The notes: generated by a model not told the origin, from the sequence alone. Positions 7,743 through 17,716 are shown, counted from the stretch's first letter. The stretch: DNA of 36,361 nucleotides from Patescibacteria group bacterium (GCA_015485695.1 WFTB01000031.1:1-36361); one strand, 5' to 3'. A program made the numbers and translations.

Positions 7743-9470
7743 ATGAACACACGCAATAATTTTTTTGAAAAAATAACAAGGTTTGGCGTGTCTCTTTTTT
7801 GCGTATTGTCGATTATCGCTTTCGCAAACACGGCAAACGCAAAAACACAGAGTGCAAAACATATCGAAACAACAATAAATGCTCCCACAATTCTGTTGCC
7901 AAACCAGGGACCGTCAACCGAGCAAACCCCTCTCATAGCGGGCGTTACGCAAAACAACACATATGTCGACGTTTACATAGACGGCGCTTTCAGTGGGAGC
8001 GCAAAGGTAAAAAACTCACCGAACGGAACAGCAAGCTGGAGCTATATGCCAACCGATAAACTTACACCGGGAATACATACGGTATCAGTGTTGGCAAGAA
8101 ACGCCGACGGAACAAAAAAGAGCGAGAAAACACCCGTTCACACGATAGAAACAGTAAAGTCACCACCGACACCGGTACTGATATCAGCTGTCGTAAACAA
8201 CTCCACAACATACGACAAACCGTTTATAACCGGTCTGTCCACAAACAACCTGATGGTTGAAGTGTTTATAAACGGCAAAAAAGACGGGGAAATCTCGCCA
8301 AGACAACACCCATCCGGGACGGCGAATTTCGCTTACAAACCTTCTTACAATTTGGAAGACGGGTGGTATTCGATAAAAGCTAGGACAAAAGACTCAAACG
8401 GATTTCTAAGCGATTTTACAAAAGAACTTATAGTTGAAATTCGCAATAAGAAAAACCGAGAAACGAATAAGGTGGCAAAAACCAAGGAACAAACGTCAAG
8501 ACCCGTTGTGAAAACCAAGGTTCCGGCACCGACTCTCATAAGCCCGGAAACCGACAGCGTTGAAAAATCAACGTCACCGAACATATCGGGGCTGGTTCAC
8601 AACAACTTGTCAGTTGAAATATTTATAAATGAAAAACTGAACGGAACAATTTCACCCGAAAAACATCCGAGCGGAGTCACAAACTTTGCTTATAAACCGT
8701 TTCTGAATCTCAGTCCCGGTTACTACGAAATAACAAGCAGGTCCATTGACGGTAACGGCGTAAAAAGCGGATTCTCAAACACGATTCGCCTCATAGTGAG
8801 CCCCGGATACGCGCGACAAACAGTCGCCAAACAAGCAACCGTTCCAAGAGTAAGTCAAAACAAACCTGGCGATAAAATAACGACAAAACCAATACTGAAA
8901 AAAAACGATGGAACCGAACAAAAAGCGGGCGCTGAAGATGGCTCGAACAACGACGATGTCGAAAACGTTGAAAACGATACCAAAAACAAAACCACAAAAC
9001 CGGAACCGAGAAAAGAAAAAGAAATTGACGAAATAATGGTAAAAGAAACGACGAGCACGGAACCCTCCATAAATGTTGACAATCAAAGGGAAAAAACCGA
9101 GCCGGAAATAATAATTTTAGGCGAACAAACAACAGCGCTTAACACAACCACTCCGGTGACCAACACAAAAAAAACAAAAAACACCGGTCTTATAGTTGCT
9201 TTGGTTTTAATAGCCATAATAGCGATAGGTCTTATAAGTTGGTTTACAAGCGACTCGCAAGAAGAGCCGGACGATAACGCAAGCGACAATTCTAAAAAAA
9301 ACGAAGAAACAAATCTAAGCGAAATCAATGATTATGAAAAAACCAATGAGGATAACACGAAGTGGGAAATAGAGCCTGTTGATTCCGAAACAGAAGAACA
9401 AGACAAGGGCGAACCCGAACAAGAAATTACACAACCTCCGCCACCCCCGCCGGCACCTTCACAAAAGTAA
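7743..9470 (+). CDS. secreted/membrane protein with three tandem Ig-like domains, C-terminal TM helix and acidic proline-rich tail
   Basis: ATG at 7743 preceded by GGAGG; signal peptide ending ANA; three repeats (PTILLP.., PVLIS.., PTLISP..); TM TGLIVALVLIAIIAIGLISW; tail PPPPPPAPSQK. Confidence 0.8.
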   Translation: MNTRNNFFEKITRFGVSLFCVLSIIAFANTANAKTQSAKHIETTINAPTILLPNQGPSTEQTPLIAGVTQNNTYVDVYIDGAFSGSAKVKNSPNGTASWSYMPTDKLTPGIHTVSVLARNADGTKKSEKTPVHTIETVKSPPTPVLISAVVNNSTTYDKPFITGLSTNNLMVEVFINGKKDGEISPRQHPSGTANFAYKPSYNLEDGWYSIKARTKDSNGFLSDFTKELIVEIRNKKNRETNKVAKTKEQTSRPVVKTKVPAPTLISPETDSVEKSTSPNISGLVHNNLSVEIFINEKLNGTISPEKHPSGVTNFAYKPFLNLSPGYYEITSRSIDGNGVKSGFSNTIRLIVSPGYARQTVAKQATVPRVSQNKPGDKITTKPILKKNDGTEQKAGAEDGSNNDDVENVENDTKNKTTKPEPRKEKEIDEIMVKETTSTEPSINVDNQREKTEPEIIILGEQTTALNTTTPVTNTKKTKNTGLIVALVLIAIIAIGLISWFTSDSQEEPDDNASDNSKKNEETNLSEINDYEKTNEDNTKWEIEPVDSETEEQDKGEPEQEITQPPPPPPAPSQK

Positions 9471-9472
9471 AA

Positions 9473-9505
9473 AACAGCCCCCGTTGAATCGGGGGTTGTT
9501 TTTTT
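9473..9505 (+). terminator. intrinsic terminator
   Basis: CCCCC-GTTGAATC-GGGGG stem extended by AACAG/TTGTT, followed by T7. Confidence 0.75.
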
Positions 9506-9590
9506 AAAAATGTTATGATATACTGTTAGAGTATCCAGGTGTGGCTTTGTCCGCGCCTTTTTAGCTAATAAGATCAACTTGGAAAACAAT

Positions 9591-10946
9591 ATGAACAACC
9601 AACTGATGTCCGCGATTCAACAAATAGCGGATGAAAAAAACATATCAATAGAGTCGATAAAAGAAACAATAGAATTGGCTCTCGCCGCCGCGTACAGAAA
9701 AGATTACGGAAACAAGCTTCAGAACATTAAGGTCGATTTTAATCTTGAAGACGGTTCGATGAAGGTATATGACAGCAAAACCGTCGTAGACGACGCTTTG
9801 GTTGAGGATTACCTTAAAGAACAGGAGATTAGGACTCAAAACTCTGAGAACCAAGAAAAAAACGAATCAAACGAAAAAGAAACTAAAAAAGAAGAACAAA
9901 AACCGGCCGAAAACCAGGATTATGCGGACGAAGAACAAGAGATAAAATTCAACCCAAAGACAATGATAGGGATATCGGAAGCGAAAAAAATCAACCCTGA
10001 AATATCTTTGGACGAGGAATTGCGCACCGAACTCGAAGCTCCGACAGATTTTGGAAGAATGGCGGCTCAAACAGCGAAACAGGTAATCATACAAAAAATC
10101 AGAGAGGCTGAAAGAGAACACATTTTCGAATTGTTCAAAGACAGAGAGCGCGAACTGGTCAACGGAATGATTCAAAGAGTCGAACAAAGGGTTGTTCTGG
10201 TTGACATAGACAAAACAACGGCGATAATGCCGAAATCGGAGCAAATAGCACATGAACAGTACAGGGTTGGAAACCGAATGAAATTTTATATAAAAGAAGT
10301 AAATCAAACTCCGAAGGGACCTGAGATAATAGTATCGAGAAACCATCCGGAAATAATACGAAAACTGTTTTCCATAGAAGTTCCTGAAATTTCAAATAAC
10401 ACCGTAACAATAAAAGCCATATCAAGAGAAGCCGGAGCAAGGTCTAAAATCGCCGTAACATCGAAAGAAGAAAACATAGACCCGATTGGCGCGTGTGTAG
10501 GCCAACGCGGAGCCAGAGTTCAGACCATAATCACCGAACTTGGCGGTGAAAAAGTTGACATCATAGAATATTCCGAAGACCCTTCTGAATTTATAGTAAA
10601 CGCTCTTTCTCCGGCAAAAGTAATAAAAGTTGAAACAGACGAAGAATCCAAATCCGCAAAGGCATTTGTTAAAGAGGATCAGTTGTCTCTAGCAATAGGA
10701 AAAGGTGGGCAAAATGTAAGGCTTGCGGCACGACTCACCGGGTGGCGCATCGATATCGTCGAGGATACAAGCGGTGAAATCAAAATGAGCTCGGAAGATG
10801 ATGTTGACATGATTGATGCCGAAATAAACGAACCCGCGGAGGAAGACTCAATTCGAGAAGACTTGCAAAACACCCAACCAAGCGGTGAAGCTAAAGAGTC
10901 TCCGGAAGAAACGGAAGAAAAACAAGACAACCCCGAAACAAAATAA
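9591..10946 (+). CDS. nusA: transcription termination/antitermination factor NusA
   Basis: S1/KH signatures: VNGMIQRVEQRVVLVDI, DPIGACVGQRGARVQTIITELGGEKVDIIEYS, LSLAIGKGGQNVRLAARLTGWRIDI; ATG at 9591 preferred. Confidence 0.95.
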   Translation: MNNQLMSAIQQIADEKNISIESIKETIELALAAAYRKDYGNKLQNIKVDFNLEDGSMKVYDSKTVVDDALVEDYLKEQEIRTQNSENQEKNESNEKETKKEEQKPAENQDYADEEQEIKFNPKTMIGISEAKKINPEISLDEELRTELEAPTDFGRMAAQTAKQVIIQKIREAEREHIFELFKDRERELVNGMIQRVEQRVVLVDIDKTTAIMPKSEQIAHEQYRVGNRMKFYIKEVNQTPKGPEIIVSRNHPEIIRKLFSIEVPEISNNTVTIKAISREAGARSKIAVTSKEENIDPIGACVGQRGARVQTIITELGGEKVDIIEYSEDPSEFIVNALSPAKVIKVETDEESKSAKAFVKEDQLSLAIGKGGQNVRLAARLTGWRIDIVEDTSGEIKMSSEDDVDMIDAEINEPAEEDSIREDLQNTQPSGEAKESPEETEEKQDNPETK

Positions 10947-10972
10947 CTCTTTGTTTTTGACGCAAAAACAAC

Positions 10973-11647
10973 ATGCCGTATAGAATATCTCAATTTATCG
11001 TTATTCCGTTGCTCAAAAAAATCTCGGATAATGTGTGCGGTATAAACAATTTACCAAAACCACCTTTTATTATCGCGTCAAACCACATAACCCAAATTGA
11101 TGCATTGCCGATAATAGCTCATGTCTTTTCAATTCACAAAAAAAAGGTTTATTATATAATGCGTCAAACGCGAACCGACAATCCGTTAACGCGAATTGCC
11201 GTTGCGTGGGCCGGGTGCATTGTGGTAGACAACAAAAACAAATCCGGAGTAATAGAAGATGCCGTAAAAATATTAAACAAAGGCAATATAGTCGGCATAT
11301 TTCCGGAAGGAGCGAGAAACTCGAGGAAAAATTCTCAAAACTTACTCAAAGGCAAAACTGGCGTGGCGCGAATAGCTCATCGAACCGGGGTTCCCGTAGT
11401 ACCGATAAGCATAAAAGCGAGTCCGGAACCGCACCGAATAGACGATTTAGGGAATGAGTTTTCTTATTTTCCGGACGCCTTGTTTTCTCTATTTTTTGAA
11501 AAAAACAGAATAAGCATAAACATAGGGAAACCGATATCGTTTGATAAAATACCAAAAAACGAACTCGACTACAAAACCATAACCGAAACAACTGAAATGA
11601 TAATGAAATCAATAGGTTCGCTTTGCGACAAATCATACCCTTACTAA
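10973..11647 (+). CDS. plsC: 1-acyl-sn-glycerol-3-phosphate acyltransferase
   Basis: NHITQIDALP (NHX4D) and FPEGARNSR motifs. Confidence 0.88.
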   Translation: MPYRISQFIVIPLLKKISDNVCGINNLPKPPFIIASNHITQIDALPIIAHVFSIHKKKVYYIMRQTRTDNPLTRIAVAWAGCIVVDNKNKSGVIEDAVKILNKGNIVGIFPEGARNSRKNSQNLLKGKTGVARIAHRTGVPVVPISIKASPEPHRIDDLGNEFSYFPDALFSLFFEKNRISINIGKPISFDKIPKNELDYKTITETTEMIMKSIGSLCDKSYPY

Positions 11648-11650
11648 CTT

Positions 11651-14560
11651 ATGTCTCCAGCGAGAAACCAAAACATAAGATCGCCCCAAGAATGGAGATC
11701 CAGGCCCAAAAAACGCGCAAAAATCGGTTCGCGCAAACCAATCGGTCAAAACAAAAAATCTCCATCACGCAAAAAAGGGGTTCCTATAAAAAGACGGCTC
11801 GTTTTAATTTGCGCGATTGCTTTGTTGGTGTTCTTTATTTTTGCGTCAGTTGCGGTAGCGTGGATTTCAAAAGACCTGCCCGAACCGGGCGGTATAATAG
11901 AAAGAGACATACCCCTGTCTACGAAGATATACGATCGCACGGGCGAAACTCTTTTGTATGAATTTTATTCCGGTGAAAAACGCTCTCCGATAAAATTGAG
12001 CGATTTACCAAAGCACGCCATATGGGCGACCATAGTCGCGGAAGATAGAAATTTTTATTCACATTCAGGCGTTAAAATAACCAGCATACTCAGATCCATT
12101 GTCGTAAACACCATCAAAGGAGGAAAGGTGCAAGGAGCATCCACAATAACACAACAACTGATAAAAAACGCTTTTCTCACAACTGAAAAAACGTATACAA
12201 GAAAAATAAAAGAAGCCCTTCTGGCATACAAGCTCGAAGACAGGTTTACAAAAGACCAAATACTTGAACTTTATTTTAACGAAATACCGTACGGGTCAAC
12301 CGCTTATGGTATAGAATCCGCCGCTCAAATGTATTTTGGGGTTTCCAGCAAAGACCTAACTATAGCGCAATCCGCAGTTCTTGCAGCCCTGCCGAAAGCC
12401 CCCAGCAGACTGTCTCCTTACGGAACCGGTAAAGATGAATTGATTGCGAGACAAAAATTCATAATAGACTCAATGGTCAGTGAGGGTTACATAAGCGAGT
12501 CCGACGCAACGAAAGCCAAAAACGAAGAACTCGAATTCAAACCCCTAAACAGCTCTATAATAGCTCCGCACTTCGTGTTTTACGTACAGAGACTGCTTGC
12601 CGAAAAATATGGAGAAAGAACCGTGGAACAGGGAGGGTTGAAGATAACAACCACACTTGACCTTTTCAAGCAAAAAATAGCGCAAGAAATAATAGATGAA
12701 AGGGGGGAGATAAACGCAAAAGAGTTTAACGCGTCCAACGCGTCTCTTGTCGCTCTTGACCCGAAAACGGGCGAAATACTGACAATGATAGGGTCGAGAG
12801 ATTTTTTCGACCAAGACATAGACGGAGAGGTTAACGTCGCAACCAGACCAAGACAACCCGGTTCGTCATTTAAACCGATAGTGTACGCGGCCGGTTTCGA
12901 ACAAGGTCTTTCCCCAGAAACGGTTTTTTTCGACCTCAACACGGTTTTCAAGACCGAAACCGGCGAGGACTATGAACCAAAAAATTACAACCTAAAGGAA
13001 AACGGACCGGTAAACATACGCACCGCTCTCGGAAGCTCTCTTAATATACCCGCTGTAAAAGCGATATACCTAACCGGCGTCGGCAAGGTTATTGATTTTG
13101 CGGAAAAACTCGGATACACAACATTAAAAGACAGATCAAGGTTTGGTTTGTCCCTGGTTCTGGGAGGGGCGGAAGTCACTCTGCTCGAACATGTCACGGC
13201 ATATGCGACATTCGCTAGAGAAGGAATCTACAACCCTCCCGTAGCGATTCTTAAAATAGAAGACAAGAACGGTAGGGTTCTGGAAAAATTTGACAAGAGC
13301 AAACTGTCAAAAGAACCTGTTATAAACCCTGAAACCGTAAGAAAAATAAATTCAATACTGTCGGACAACAATGCCAGACTTTTAACATTCAACGAAAACA
13401 ACTACCTGACACTTGGAGACAGGCCGGTTGCCGCAAAAACAGGAACAACAAACGACTACCGTGACGCTTGGACACTCGGATACACACCTTCTCTTGTTGT
13501 CGGAGTGTGGGTTGGAAACAACGACAATTCCGAGATGAAAGGGAAAGCGGCCGGAGGAACGCTTGCCGCTCCGATTTGGAATATGTTTATGAGAAGGGTT
13601 TTGGGGGATACACCGATTGAAACTTTCAACGAACCCCAAAAAACAAAATTACCAGCAAAACCTCTCTTTAATGGAAAGGAATTCTTGGAGAGAATAGTTA
13701 AAATAGACAAACAAACCGGAAAATTGGCAACGGATTATTCGCCAAAAGCGGACATAATAGAGAAAAAATTTATAGAAGCGCACAATATACTTCATTACGC
13801 GAAAAGAGGAAACCTTTTGGGGCCGATTCCGAGCAACCCTGAAGAAGACCCAAACTACGCGTCATGGGAAGAATCCGTACAAAGGTGGGCGAAAGAAAAA
13901 AACATCATTCTGGGAACCCCACCAATGGAACTTGACGACTTGCACACAAAACAAGACGAGCCGTTTGTCTCAATAGAAAATCCAAAAACCGTAACAAGGC
14001 TCGAAACCGAAGTTGTTGTTTCCGCCAGATCGCCGAGAGGGATACGAACCATAGATTATTATTTAAACAACACTCTAGTAAAATCAGAATCACTAAAAGG
14101 AGAGAAAAAAATATCAAAAAAAACCACCAAACTAAAACTCCCAAACACTTTCAGTAACGGGGAACACTTACTCAGAGTTGTTGTTTATGACGACATAAGA
14201 AACGATGCCGAAACCTCCAAAAAAATACTTGTAAACATACCTAACAACCCGGTAACGGAAGACATTGTTAAATTCACATCACCGGAAAACGAAACATCGT
14301 TCAGCAAACGAGAGTTTCCGATAAACATCAAAGTATCAATTAAAAAACCCGAATCATTGAAGAAAATAAGCTTCTATGTTCAGGATTTGTTGACCAACGG
14401 CACGGAATTAATCGCATCTTACACGGAAATATACCCGGAAATGACAATACCCATAAACACATCGCCGGAAAAAGGAAACTACAGGGTTTATGCAATAACC
14501 ACGAACTCTGAAGGTAGGTTAAACCTGGACTCGGGAATAAACATAACAATAAGAAAATAA
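11651..14560 (+). CDS. penicillin-binding protein 1A (bifunctional transglycosylase/transpeptidase)
   Basis: 969 aa; TM helix, VAEDRNFYSHSGV and GASTITQQLIKNAFL glycosyltransferase motifs, RQPGSSFKP (SxxK) and AAKTGTTNDYRDAW (KTGT); C-terminal Ig-like extension. Confidence 0.95.
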   Translation: MSPARNQNIRSPQEWRSRPKKRAKIGSRKPIGQNKKSPSRKKGVPIKRRLVLICAIALLVFFIFASVAVAWISKDLPEPGGIIERDIPLSTKIYDRTGETLLYEFYSGEKRSPIKLSDLPKHAIWATIVAEDRNFYSHSGVKITSILRSIVVNTIKGGKVQGASTITQQLIKNAFLTTEKTYTRKIKEALLAYKLEDRFTKDQILELYFNEIPYGSTAYGIESAAQMYFGVSSKDLTIAQSAVLAALPKAPSRLSPYGTGKDELIARQKFIIDSMVSEGYISESDATKAKNEELEFKPLNSSIIAPHFVFYVQRLLAEKYGERTVEQGGLKITTTLDLFKQKIAQEIIDERGEINAKEFNASNASLVALDPKTGEILTMIGSRDFFDQDIDGEVNVATRPRQPGSSFKPIVYAAGFEQGLSPETVFFDLNTVFKTETGEDYEPKNYNLKENGPVNIRTALGSSLNIPAVKAIYLTGVGKVIDFAEKLGYTTLKDRSRFGLSLVLGGAEVTLLEHVTAYATFAREGIYNPPVAILKIEDKNGRVLEKFDKSKLSKEPVINPETVRKINSILSDNNARLLTFNENNYLTLGDRPVAAKTGTTNDYRDAWTLGYTPSLVVGVWVGNNDNSEMKGKAAGGTLAAPIWNMFMRRVLGDTPIETFNEPQKTKLPAKPLFNGKEFLERIVKIDKQTGKLATDYSPKADIIEKKFIEAHNILHYAKRGNLLGPIPSNPEEDPNYASWEESVQRWAKEKNIILGTPPMELDDLHTKQDEPFVSIENPKTVTRLETEVVVSARSPRGIRTIDYYLNNTLVKSESLKGEKKISKKTTKLKLPNTFSNGEHLLRVVVYDDIRNDAETSKKILVNIPNNPVTEDIVKFTSPENETSFSKREFPINIKVSIKKPESLKKISFYVQDLLTNGTELIASYTEIYPEMTIPINTSPEKGNYRVYAITTNSEGRLNLDSGINITIRK

Positions 14561-14562
14561 AG

Positions 14563-15660
14563 CTACTGCTTTATAGGCATAATCATATACAAGTACTCTT
14601 TATCTTTGTCCGACTTCATAACCACCGGAGTCGTGCTTGAATCCATCTTAAAAACAACAATGTCACCGACGAAAGACTGAAGACCGTCAAGTAAATACTT
14701 GTAGTTAAAAACAACGGTTAACGGGCTACCCGAAATATCCGCATCCAACCTTGTCTCTTGTTCTCCAACTTGTACGTTCGACGTACCAACCTCAACAACG
14801 CCTTTTTTCTCTCCGAATTTCAACGATATGTCATAAATTCCGGAACGAGCAAACAATGAAGCGGCTCTGGTCGCCTGCATCAAATCGTTTTTACCAACCT
14901 CCGCTACGGTAGAAAAACTTTTCGGTATTATTTGGGTGTGGTCCGGGTATTCACCTTCTATTAATTTTGAAATTATAATTGTCTGACCCACGACAAACAT
15001 AATCTGATTCTCATCAACATACATATCCGCAACATCATCTCCAGAAAGCGCCCTGTCAAGCTCACTCAAAGCCCTGAGTGGAATTATGCACTTACCCGAA
15101 TACTCCCCCTCAGACAGCATCAGAGCGCACTCTGAGAGCCTGTAACTGTCAGTTGCGACCATCACAACCTTCTTACCGCTACCGGACATTAGGACGCCGG
15201 TTATCTCGGGGCGCATACTGTCGAGTGAAACGGAAAACATTGTCTTGGACAAACACTCCTTTAGTGCGGAAGAGTCGACACTTGCGGTTTTTTGTGTCGC
15301 AACACGCGGTATTATCGGAAATTCATCGGAAGATTGCCCCCTTATTTTTGTGCTGAAATTACCGCACTCTACCTTTAGCTGTCCTTTGACTAACTCCAAG
15401 GTGACATTACCACCGGGAAGCATTGAGACATAATCGGAGAACACCTTGGCATCAACCGTAAAAGACCCGTCCGACTCGGATTTACCTCTAATCTCGGTAA
15501 TAACTCCTATCTCCAGGTTAGTCGAAGACACCTTAAGAACCCCGCCCACGACTTCCAGCATAACGTTGTTCAGTATTGGCAATCCGACAGACCTGCTTGG
15601 TAGCTTTGAAACAAGAGAAACCCCGTATCTTAAGTTTTCCTGTGTGCAAACAAACTTCAT
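14563..15660 (-). CDS. dnaN: DNA polymerase III subunit beta (sliding clamp)
   Basis: 365 aa; MKFVCTQENLRYGVSLVSKL, LPILNNVMLEV, VMVATDSYRLSE, C-terminal YMIMPIKQ. Confidence 0.95.
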   Translation of the reverse strand: MKFVCTQENLRYGVSLVSKLPSRSVGLPILNNVMLEVVGGVLKVSSTNLEIGVITEIRGKSESDGSFTVDAKVFSDYVSMLPGGNVTLELVKGQLKVECGNFSTKIRGQSSDEFPIIPRVATQKTASVDSSALKECLSKTMFSVSLDSMRPEITGVLMSGSGKKVVMVATDSYRLSECALMLSEGEYSGKCIIPLRALSELDRALSGDDVADMYVDENQIMFVVGQTIIISKLIEGEYPDHTQIIPKSFSTVAEVGKNDLMQATRAASLFARSGIYDISLKFGEKKGVVEVGTSNVQVGEQETRLDADISGSPLTVVFNYKYLLDGLQSFVGDIVVFKMDSSTTPVVMKSDKDKEYLYMIMPIKQ

Positions 15661-15945
15661 ACTATTAAGATTAGTTTATATATAAGTATATTAATATTCA
15701 TATTATAGGTGTTGAAACGGTTGAAAAGTTTATTTTCAACGCAAACCTTCAATAAAAAAGAGAAATATCGAATTGCAGGGGTGTTGATTGATTGTGTTTC
15801 GGGGTGTTGGGAAAATGTTATGTAAAAGTGGAAATGATTCAATGGGTGTAAAATCGACTGAATCGGTACACAGGCGCGCGATTGTCTGTGTGCGGTTTTT
15901 AACAGAAAATCAATGCGTTGTGCATAGGGTTTACACAAGCAAGCA
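15661..15945. other. candidate oriC component (dnaN-dnaA intergenic, AT-rich unwinding-like segment)
   Basis: AT-rich run 15661-15708; inverted repeat GTTGAAAA-GTTTA-TTTTCAAC (15720-15740); plus strand appears to change from A/C-rich to G/T-rich across it. Confidence 0.55.
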
Positions 15946-17337
15946 CTATGATGAATGCTGGTTGTACAGCCGTTGTTTGATTGCGTTTATTTCCGCGTCG
16001 AGTTTTTCGTTTGTTTCGAGTTCTTTTGATATTTTTTTGCAGGCATGCATTACCGTGGTGTGGTCGCGACCTCCCAACTCCGCTCCAATGTTGGGGAAAG
16101 ACGCATTGGTTTCTTTTCTTATCAAAAACATTATGATTTGCCTCGGAGTTACAAGTTCTTTTTTTCTGGAACTCCCAAGTATGCTGTCTATCGTGACGTC
16201 GTAAAAATCCGTAACTTCCTTTATAACTTGCCTTGGTGTTATTACACCCTTTTTATTTTGTGGGGTTATGTTCGATAGTATTGTTTTTACGTTATCTAGA
16301 CTTGGTTCGGTTTTCGTAAGTTCAAGGTGCGCCACGATTCTGTTGAGAGCCCCCTCAAGTTCTCTTATGTTTGTTTGAACTACGCTTGCTATGTAATTTA
16401 TTATTTCTCGGTCAAGGTGAAGATTTTTTTCGGACACCTTTGTATCAAGTATTGCTATCCGTGTTTCAAGGTCGGGTGACCCTATGTCGGCTATCATTCC
16501 CCAGCTGAATCTTGATTTCAGTCTTTCTTCTATTGTCGGTATCGCGCTGGGCGGTCTGTCGGATGAAATTATTATTTGTTTGTTATTTTGGTGTAAATCG
16601 TTAAATGTGTGAAAAAATTGTTCTTGAGTCTGATCTTTTCCGGCCATGAATTGAATATCGTCAACAATAAGCAGGTCTATATCTCTGTAGTAGCTTTGAA
16701 ATTTTGACGTTGTACCGTTTTTAATGGATTGGACAAAGTCGTTTGTGAATTTTTCACAAGACGTATATAAAACCTTGAGTTGTGGGTGGTGTTGCAGGAT
16801 TTCGTGTCCGATTGCCTGCAATAAGTGGGTTTTACCTAGACCGACACCCCCATATATGAAAAATGGGTTGTATGTTTGACCCGGAGATTGGGCTATCGCC
16901 TTGGCCGCCGCATGAGCCAGTTCGTTGTTTTTTCCAACTATGAAGTTTTCAAATCTGTATTTATGGTTTAACCCGAAAGAGCCAACCGGAGACGGTTTTG
17001 TTTGGGTTTGAACATGGTTTTGTTGTGTTTGTGGATCCGGAGATTGTTGAATTGAGTACTGAGGTGGTGTGTTTTGAGTTGATTTCTTTATAGATTCAAC
17101 TCGATATGATATTTCTTTTGCGGGATTTCCGTTGATGTTTTTGTAAGCCGTTTGTATTGCCGAGTGGTATTTGTTTTGCAACCAGCTTTGAGTAAACGTA
17201 TTCGGCACGCCAACAACTATTTTTTCGTCTTCCCATGCGCTTATGAAAGTGTCTTTAAACCATGTGCTAAAATTAGCTTTACTGAGTATTAACTCTAATT
17301 CTCCGAGGATAGATTGCCAAAGTTGCTCTTTGTTCAT
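15946..17337 (-). CDS. dnaA: chromosomal replication initiator protein DnaA
   Basis: 463 aa; FFIYGGVGLGKTHLLQAIGHE, LLIVDDIQFMAGK, DNA-binding GGRDHTTVMHACKKI. Confidence 0.97.
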   Translation of the reverse strand: MNKEQLWQSILGELELILSKANFSTWFKDTFISAWEDEKIVVGVPNTFTQSWLQNKYHSAIQTAYKNINGNPAKEISYRVESIKKSTQNTPPQYSIQQSPDPQTQQNHVQTQTKPSPVGSFGLNHKYRFENFIVGKNNELAHAAAKAIAQSPGQTYNPFFIYGGVGLGKTHLLQAIGHEILQHHPQLKVLYTSCEKFTNDFVQSIKNGTTSKFQSYYRDIDLLIVDDIQFMAGKDQTQEQFFHTFNDLHQNNKQIIISSDRPPSAIPTIEERLKSRFSWGMIADIGSPDLETRIAILDTKVSEKNLHLDREIINYIASVVQTNIRELEGALNRIVAHLELTKTEPSLDNVKTILSNITPQNKKGVITPRQVIKEVTDFYDVTIDSILGSSRKKELVTPRQIIMFLIRKETNASFPNIGAELGGRDHTTVMHACKKISKELETNEKLDAEINAIKQRLYNQHSS

Positions 17338-17352
17338 AATGAATCCGGTAAT

Positions 17353-17518
17353 TGTGGATTAAAAGTAATGGGAGGGTGCCTATTTATGCCACAAAACGGC
17401 ATTATTGGCAAACTTTTGCTTTGTTCATGACAATTTTATCACATAAAAACAAAAGAATTAAGCCCAAAAAACACTCAGCTGTTAGTATTCGGTGGATAAC
17501 ATGTATATATGTTGATAA
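17353..17518. promoter_or_regulatory. DnaA-box-like sites upstream of dnaA
   Basis: TGTGGATTA (17353-17361), GGTGGATAA (17491-17499), TGTTGATAA (17510-17518), each near TGTGGATAA. Confidence 0.5.
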
Positions 17519-17716
17519 CTCGACGACCGGGTGACAAAATTAGTTGCATCGGTTTGTGTTTTTCATTTTTTAAAAAAGAAACGCTCGTATTGTTTATATG
17601 AGCTGTTTGGTGTTTTGAGCCTTTGTCTTATTTAGGTTGACATAGGGATGTTTTGGTGGTACGATTTCAGGGTTAGATTTACAAAAACACGCGCTGTTTC
17701 GCGCGTTTGTATGTTT

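Noticed and set aside
8775-9132. Overlapping minus-strand Phe/Ser-rich ORFs
   Set aside because: Complement of the low-complexity acidic/lysine-rich linker of the Ig-like protein.
9867-10440. Minus-strand ORFs of 159 and 93 aa
   Set aside because: Antisense to nusA; no recognisable family.
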